Origin: an uncultured Oscillospiraceae bacterium
GTDB lineage: Bacteria > Bacillota > Clostridia > Oscillospirales > Acutalibacteraceae
Direction: 5' to 3'
Length of the DNA: 5,791 nt
Assembly: GCA_900552985.1 (NCBI GenBank)
Contig: USBP01000111.1
Location: 1 to 5,791, forward strand
This document shows positions 1 to 5,791 of the stretch, in pieces (positions within the stretch are counted from its first letter, which is position 1; each line of letters opens with the position of its first letter). Below the pieces are notes generated by a model. It ran no database searches. It was not told the DNA's origin and worked only from the letters and a program-made list of their open reading frames with translations. A program made the position numbers and the translations under genes.

Positions 1-1
1 T

Positions 2-481
2 TCCACCGGCACGCAGGGCGGCCCGCTGATGCATACCATTGCGGCGAAGGCTGTCTGCCTTGGCGAAGCGCTTCAGCCGGAATTCAAGGCCTACCAGCAG
101 GCGGTGCTTGACAACGCCAGGGCGCTTGCCGACGGCCTTCTCTCCCGGGGCGTAAACCTGGTTTCCGGCGGCACGGATAACCACCTTATGCTCGTTGACC
201 TGCGTTCGCTTGGCGTCACCGGCAAGGAGCTGGAGCGCCGCTTGGATGAGGTCAATATCACCGCCAATAAGAACGCGATTCCCAACGATCCAGAAAAGCC
301 GTTTGTGACCAGCGGCCTGCGCCTCGGCACCGCCGCCGCCACCACAAGAGGCCTGCAGGCAGAGGATATGGATGTCATCGCGGATTGCATTCATTTGGCT
401 GCAACTGATTTTGACGCGCAGGCAGAGTCAATCCGAGCCCGTGTAGCCGCAATCTGTGAAAAATATCCGCTCTACTGCTAA
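2..481 (+). CDS. glyA: Serine hydroxymethyltransferase, C-terminal part (cut by window start)
   Basis: This is the last 159 codons of SHMT, the cytoplasmic PLP enzyme that converts serine plus tetrahydrofolate to glycine plus methylene-tetrahydrofolate. The reading frame is open from nt 2, so the true start lies outside the window; the family is about 410-420 aa, so roughly the last 40% is present. Visible family motifs, numbered from the first in-window codon, are [10 protein letters not shown] (2-11), [17 protein letters not shown] (89-97) and SGLRLGT (104-110). The Arg of the last motif corresponds to the substrate-carboxylate Arg of E. coli GlyA. The PLP-binding lysine lies upstream of the window. 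Two conserved prolines differ: the usual FPG before the QGG motif reads STG, and the usual GTPA reads GTAA. The stop is TAA at 479-481, followed at once by a strong terminator. Identity is secure; whether the upstream part is intact cannot be seen. Confidence 0.96.
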   Translation, partial: STGTQGGPLMHTIAAKAVCLGEALQPEFKAYQQAVLDNARALADGLLSRGVNLVSGGTDNHLMLVDLRSLGVTGKELERRLDEVNITANKNAIPNDPEKPFVTSGLRLGTAAATTRGLQAEDMDVIADCIHLAATDFDAQAESIRARVAAICEKYPLYC

Positions 482-492
482 AAGCAATCGCA

Positions 493-524
493 GAGCCGCC
501 GGGTTTCTCCGGCGGCTCCTTTTT
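493..524 (+). terminator. Rho-independent terminator after glyA
   Basis: A perfect 10-bp GC-rich stem, GAGCCGCCGG (493-502) with CCGGCGGCTC (509-518), closes a 6-nt loop (503-508). It is followed by C and a run of five T (520-524). It begins 12 nt after the glyA stop codon and should end the glyA transcript. The next gene starts only about 45 nt later on the same strand, so that gene needs either leakage through this hairpin or a promoter embedded in it. Confidence 0.9.
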
Positions 525-529
525 ACAAT
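524..529 (+). promoter_or_regulatory. Possible -10 box for the glycosylase gene
   Basis: TACAAT matches the sigma-A -10 consensus at five of six positions and starts on the last T of the glyA terminator tract. It would place transcription start near nt 536, just ahead of the glycosylase ribosome site. No recognisable -35 box lies 16-18 nt upstream, because that space is the terminator loop and descending arm, and there is no TGn extension. It is reported because no other promoter candidate fits the short gap between glyA and this gene; it could be chance. Confidence 0.25.
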
Positions 530-555
530 GGAATCTCTGGAGGATAGATGAAAAC

Positions 556-561
556 AGGAGG
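556..561 (+). promoter_or_regulatory. Ribosome binding site that favours the start at 569
   Basis: A full AGGAGG lies 7 nt ahead of the ATG at 569. The in-frame ATG at 548 has only GGAGG (539-543) at a cramped 4-nt spacing, and this better ribosome site falls inside the codons it would translate. The downstream start is therefore preferred. Both starts give the same protein apart from seven residues that precede the conserved domain. Confidence 0.65.
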
Positions 562-568
562 CCCTGTT

Positions 569-1387
569 ATGCAAGCCGCTACACTTTCGCCAGTCTGCAT
601 CACGCTGCCTGGCTTTGATCTCGCCCGCACGTTAGATTGCGGGCAGGCCTTTCGCTGGGAACGTCTTGCTGACGGAGCGTTCCATGGCGTTGCCTTTGGG
701 CATGTGCTGACGGTCCGTCAGGAGGGGAACGAGCTGCTTTTCTTTTGCAGCAACAAATTGTTTGAAGAGGTCTGGTCCAAATACTTTGACCTGAAGCGCG
801 ACTATCCGGCCCTTTGCCGGCAATTCTGCCAAGACCCTGTCATGCGGGAGGCAACCGGCGCCTGTCCCGGCATCCGCATCCTGCGTCAGGAGCCCTGGGA
901 AGCGCTGTGTTCCTTTATTCTTTCACAAAACAATCATATCCCCCGCATTAAAGGCATCATCCGGCGCTTATGCGAAGCCTTTGGCGATCCCCTCGGCGGA
1001 GGTGATTTTACCTTCCCCTCCCCCGGCCGTCTGGCCAAATTAAGCGCAGCATCCCTTGCGCCCCTGCGCGCCGGCTTTCGCACAGGTTACCTTCTGGATG
1101 CTGCTGAAAAAGTCGCCTCCGGGGTTGTAAATCTGGAGGCCCTGTGCACGCTTCCCCTGGCACAGGCGCGCAGCGTTTTGCAGCAGATTCGCGGCGTAGG
1201 GCCAAAGGTGGCGGAATGCACGCTGCTGTATGGCTGCGGCCGCATGGAGGCCTTTCCGATGGATGTCTGGATGAAACGGGTGGTCGCAGAGTGTTATCCA
1301 AACGGGCTGCCAGCCTGCATTCTGGGCAATCAGGGCATCGCACAGCAATATTTGTTTGATTGGCGCCGTTCGCGGCGAACCCTATAA
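569..1387 (+). CDS. ogg: 8-oxoguanine DNA glycosylase / AP lyase, OGG1 type
   Basis: A 272-aa base-excision repair enzyme that removes 8-oxoguanine from DNA and nicks the strand by beta-elimination. Residues are numbered from the ATG at 569. The N-terminal OGG domain contains CGQAFRW (24-30), whose Gly matches the human OGG1 residue that reads the N7-H of 8-oxoG. The HhH-GPD domain holds LSQNNHIPRI, matching the Asn-rich DNA-contact loop with His in place of the third Asn. It also holds the hairpin GVGPKVAEC with catalytic Lys213 and Cys217, then PMDVW with catalytic Asp232. GIAQQYLF retains the Gln259 and Phe263 equivalents that sandwich the damaged base in human OGG1. Fourteen codons after that Gln the gene ends in WRRSRRTL, a short basic tail. 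An alternative start at 548 adds seven residues. The gene follows glyA on the same strand but is separated by a terminator, so the two are probably not a tight operon. Assignment rests on motifs and is strong for the family. Confidence 0.93.
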   Translation: MQAATLSPVCITLPGFDLARTLDCGQAFRWERLADGAFHGVAFGHVLTVRQEGNELLFFCSNKLFEEVWSKYFDLKRDYPALCRQFCQDPVMREATGACPGIRILRQEPWEALCSFILSQNNHIPRIKGIIRRLCEAFGDPLGGGDFTFPSPGRLAKLSAASLAPLRAGFRTGYLLDAAEKVASGVVNLEALCTLPLAQARSVLQQIRGVGPKVAECTLLYGCGRMEAFPMDVWMKRVVAECYPNGLPACILGNQGIAQQYLFDWRRSRRTL

Positions 1388-1646
1388 GGCGTTCCGCTTG
1401 TTTTGGCTGAATGTAAAACCCGTAGCCCCCTTGTAAATATACTGGATGAAAAATAGAACGATTGTATCCAGCATAACACAAAATGCCGGCGGGAGTTTCC
1501 GCCGGCATTTTTCGCATCCGTATACAGGGGCATCCATCGGCCTTCAGCGCCGTAGCCGCGCTTCTGGCCGCGTTATCCTCCTTGCTTTTGACCGTCAATC
1601 GAGAAGGCAAGCTACCCCCCGCCCTCGTTTCTTACAAAGGCCCGAA
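1388..1646. other. Gene-free stretch between converging genes
   Basis: This 259-nt gap separates the glycosylase from the TetR gene, which converge. The only structure I can support is the hairpin at 1481-1512. A weak 6-bp inverted repeat, CTGGAT (1442-1447) and ATCCAG (1466-1471), precedes it. An AGGAGG occurs on the minus strand at 1577-1582, but no start codon follows within usable distance. Open frames through here on both strands look like non-coding read-through. Confidence 0.6.
1481..1512. terminator. Bidirectional Rho-independent terminator
   Basis: A perfect 12-bp stem, AAATGCCGGCGG (1481-1492) with CCGCCGGCATTT (1499-1510), closes a 6-nt loop. On the plus strand it ends in five T (1508-1512) and would stop the glycosylase transcript about 95 nt past its stop codon. 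Read on the minus strand it ends in TTTTGTGTT and would stop the TetR transcript about 140 nt past its stop. A-rich and T-rich flanks on both sides, between two converging genes, are the usual form of a shared terminator. Confidence 0.85.
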
Positions 1647-2276
1647 TTATCTCTCCGCTCCAGATGAAGCAACCGGCGCCTCCGACACCGTATCGCGCGC
1701 AAAAATGCACTGTAGCCGTTCACGGATCACGCGCATCTGCCGGTCATAAATCTGCTCATTCTTGGAAACGGCAAACATGATCGTCGCTGCAAACAAATCC
1801 TCCAGCAGGTAGATAAAATCCTCCCTGCTTCTTTCATCCATTTCAAATTGCGGAATATTCTGCCCGATGAACTGGATAATATCCGTAACCCTCCCCGAGC
1901 AATCCGGCGGCGTGTCCTTTTGCAGGATCAGCATCGTCAGCAGCTGCACATCCGCAATATTTTCCTTCAGCACCTGAACGCTGTAATCCAAAAAGTGAAC
2001 CATATCCGTCTTACGGGAAACAGACACATCTGAATTTGTGAAGAAAGCCTCCACCTTTTTGACCAGACGATCCACTACCGCTTTCAGCAGCTCCGCCTTT
2101 CCCGCATAATAATGATAGATTCCGCTGGGAACCACCCTTGCACGATCCGCAATCATCTGGATCGTCGTAGCTGCGTACCCGCACTCGGAAAACAATTGCA
2201 TCGACGCAGAGAGGATTCTCTCAATCGCATCCTCGCGCATGGCATCAAATTTATCTCGTTTTCTCCGGACGTCCAT
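1647..2276 (-). CDS. TetR/AcrR-family transcriptional regulator
   Basis: A 209-aa cytoplasmic DNA-binding regulator. Residues 15-70 form the TetR N-terminal domain: ILSASMQLFSECGYAATT, the recognition segment IADRARVVPSGIYHYY (42-57), then GKAELLKAVVD. The family usually has AGV at the turn before the recognition helix; here it is ARV. Residues 71-209 are a mostly helical ligand domain with no recognisable subfamily signature, so the inducer is unknown. AAAGGGG (2288-2294) lies 11 nt ahead of the ATG, slightly long for a ribosome site; Met13 is a possible but less likely start because it would cut into the first helix. The gene has its own promoter (2309-2336) and sits 102 nt downstream of the beta-galactosidase on the same strand. 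TetR proteins usually repress themselves and close neighbours, so it may control that enzyme. Family certain, target inferred. Confidence 0.93.
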   Translation of the reverse strand: MDVRRKRDKFDAMREDAIERILSASMQLFSECGYAATTIQMIADRARVVPSGIYHYYAGKAELLKAVVDRLVKKVEAFFTNSDVSVSRKTDMVHFLDYSVQVLKENIADVQLLTMLILQKDTPPDCSGRVTDIIQFIGQNIPQFEMDERSREDFIYLLEDLFAATIMFAVSKNEQIYDRQMRVIRERLQCIFARDTVSEAPVASSGAER

Positions 2277-2308
2277 TCGTCTTCATACCCCTTTCGCTCT
2301 TGTCGTAC

Positions 2309-2336
2309 ATTATAGCACGGGGAGAAAAAAGCTCAA
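2309..2336 (-). promoter_or_regulatory. Promoter of the TetR gene
   Basis: On the minus strand a perfect TATAAT (2309-2314) is preceded by TGC, giving an extended -10 box. A 16-nt spacer then leads back to TTGAGC (2331-2336), which matches the -35 consensus at four positions. Predicted transcription start is near 2302, leaving a leader of about 25 nt. An imperfect dyad, CGTAC (2304-2308) and GCACG (2315-2319), brackets the -10 box, where a repressor could block polymerase. This gives the TetR gene independent expression from the beta-galactosidase upstream. Confidence 0.7.
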
Positions 2337-2349
2337 TAGGTACGTATAA

Positions 2350-2363
2350 GAATTCAAAAATTC
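2350..2363. repeat. Small AT-rich inverted repeat between lacZ and the TetR gene
   Basis: GAATT (2350-2354) and AATTC (2359-2363) are separated by 4 nt, just upstream of the TetR promoter and 16 nt past the beta-galactosidase stop codon. The stem is short and AT-rich with no T tract behind it on the minus strand, so it is a poor terminator. It could be part of an operator or chance. No better terminator exists in the 102-nt gap, so transcripts from the beta-galactosidase may run on into the TetR gene. Confidence 0.3.
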
Positions 2364-2378
2364 GTTACAAATGGCCCG

Positions 2379-5669
<3,291 letters not shown>

Positions 5670-5682
5670 TCAGCCTAAATCA

Positions 5683-5711
5683 ATGATACAAGGTTCTCCG
5701 AAACAGCCCAA
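5683..5711 (-). promoter_or_regulatory. Candidate promoter of the beta-galactosidase
   Basis: On the minus strand TATCAT (5683-5688, five of six matches to the -10 consensus) follows TTGGGC (5706-5711, three of six matches to the -35) with an ideal 17-nt spacer. Transcription would begin near 5676, giving a leader of about 170 nt and placing the operator-like cluster some 25-60 nt downstream of the start, where a bound repressor could act as a roadblock. The weak -35 fits a regulated promoter. A second, poorer candidate overlaps the inverted repeat at 5632-5646. Confidence 0.4.
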
Positions 5712-5724
5712 ATCTTTGATTGGG
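5707..5724. repeat. Short inverted repeat ahead of the divergent gene
   Basis: CCCAA (5707-5711) and TTGGG (5720-5724) are complementary across 8 nt, directly before the ribosome site of the divergent gene. With one bulge the pairing can be extended to CCAAATC with GATTGG. It overlaps the -35 element of the candidate beta-galactosidase promoter, so a protein bound here could affect both directions. It may also be chance. Confidence 0.25.
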
Positions 5725-5739
5725 TTGGAGGGAATACGG

Positions 5740-5791
5740 ATGCATTTCAACGTGCGGAATGCGCGCTGGATTTTGAGCCATTGCAAGGAAA
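5740..5791 (+). CDS. Start of a divergent gene, product unknown (cut by window end)
   Basis: ATG at 5740 follows GGAGGGA (5727-5733) with a 6-nt spacer, the best-placed ribosome site at this end of the window. Seventeen codons are visible, beginning MHFNVRNARWILSHCKE, with no stop before the window ends. It runs opposite to the beta-galactosidase from a shared 232-nt intergenic region, the arrangement often seen for a regulator or a second enzyme of a sugar-use locus. The visible residues are too few to name a family; no signal peptide is apparent. No convincing plus-strand promoter was found for it. That it is a real gene start is likely from the ribosome site and position alone. Confidence 0.55.
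   Translation, partial: MHFNVRNARWILSHCKE

Noticed and set aside
1442..1471. CTGGAT/ATCCAG inverted repeat
   Set aside because: Only 6 bp with an 18-nt loop; weak, and better explained as chance beside the true terminator.
1577..1582. AGGAGG on the minus strand in the gap after the TetR gene
   Set aside because: No start codon follows at usable distance and no short gene is supported.
1008..1610. Open frame of 200 codons on the minus strand with a TTG start
   Set aside because: It runs through the shared terminator and antisense to the glycosylase active site; composition is that of a shadow frame.
1483..1749. 88-codon plus-strand frame with a hydrophobic stretch
   Set aside because: Its ATG is in the terminator stem, it has no ribosome site and it ends antisense within the TetR gene. 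The hydrophobic run is not enough to support a membrane protein.

Overview
The window looks like chromosomal DNA of a mid-GC Firmicute, most likely a gut-type member of the Clostridia. The evidence is a clostridial-style 8-oxoguanine glycosylase, a large clostridial-style GH2 beta-galactosidase, strong AGGAGG-type ribosome sites and roughly 55% GC. That placement is inferred from gene character, not from a search.

Layout, left to right. (1) nt 2-481, plus strand: the C-terminal 159 residues of serine hydroxymethyltransferase (glyA), closed by a strong hairpin terminator at 493-524. (2) nt 569-1387, plus strand: an OGG1-type 8-oxoguanine DNA glycosylase/lyase with its catalytic Lys and Asp and its 8-oxoG contact residues intact. 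(3) nt 1388-1646: a short gene-free stretch with a symmetrical, probably bidirectional terminator (1481-1512) that serves the converging genes. (4) nt 1647-2276, minus strand: a TetR-family regulator with a good extended -10 promoter of its own at 2309-2336. (5) nt 2379-5507, minus strand: a full-length, cytoplasmic, LacZ-type GH2 beta-galactosidase of 1042 aa. (6) nt 5508-5739: an intergenic control region with a perfect 6-3-6 inverted repeat, repeated GTACATT motifs and a candidate promoter. (7) nt 5740-5791, plus strand: the first 17 codons of a divergent gene with an excellent ribosome site, cut by the window edge.

How the genes may work together: the beta-galactosidase and the TetR regulator lie in tandem on the minus strand, 102 nt apart, with no convincing terminator between them. 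The 8-mer CGTACATT occurs at the TetR promoter and again upstream of the beta-galactosidase, with a one-base variant beside the latter. This suggests, without proving it, that one regulator acts at both places. The divergent gene could be a further member of a galactoside-utilisation locus, but 17 codons do not identify it. glyA and the glycosylase are housekeeping genes with no evident link to the sugar genes.

I see no mobile element, CRISPR array, tRNA, rRNA or clear riboswitch. The window is mostly ordinary. The points worth a second look are the operator-like structure around the beta-galactosidase and some residue changes in otherwise conserved enzyme motifs.
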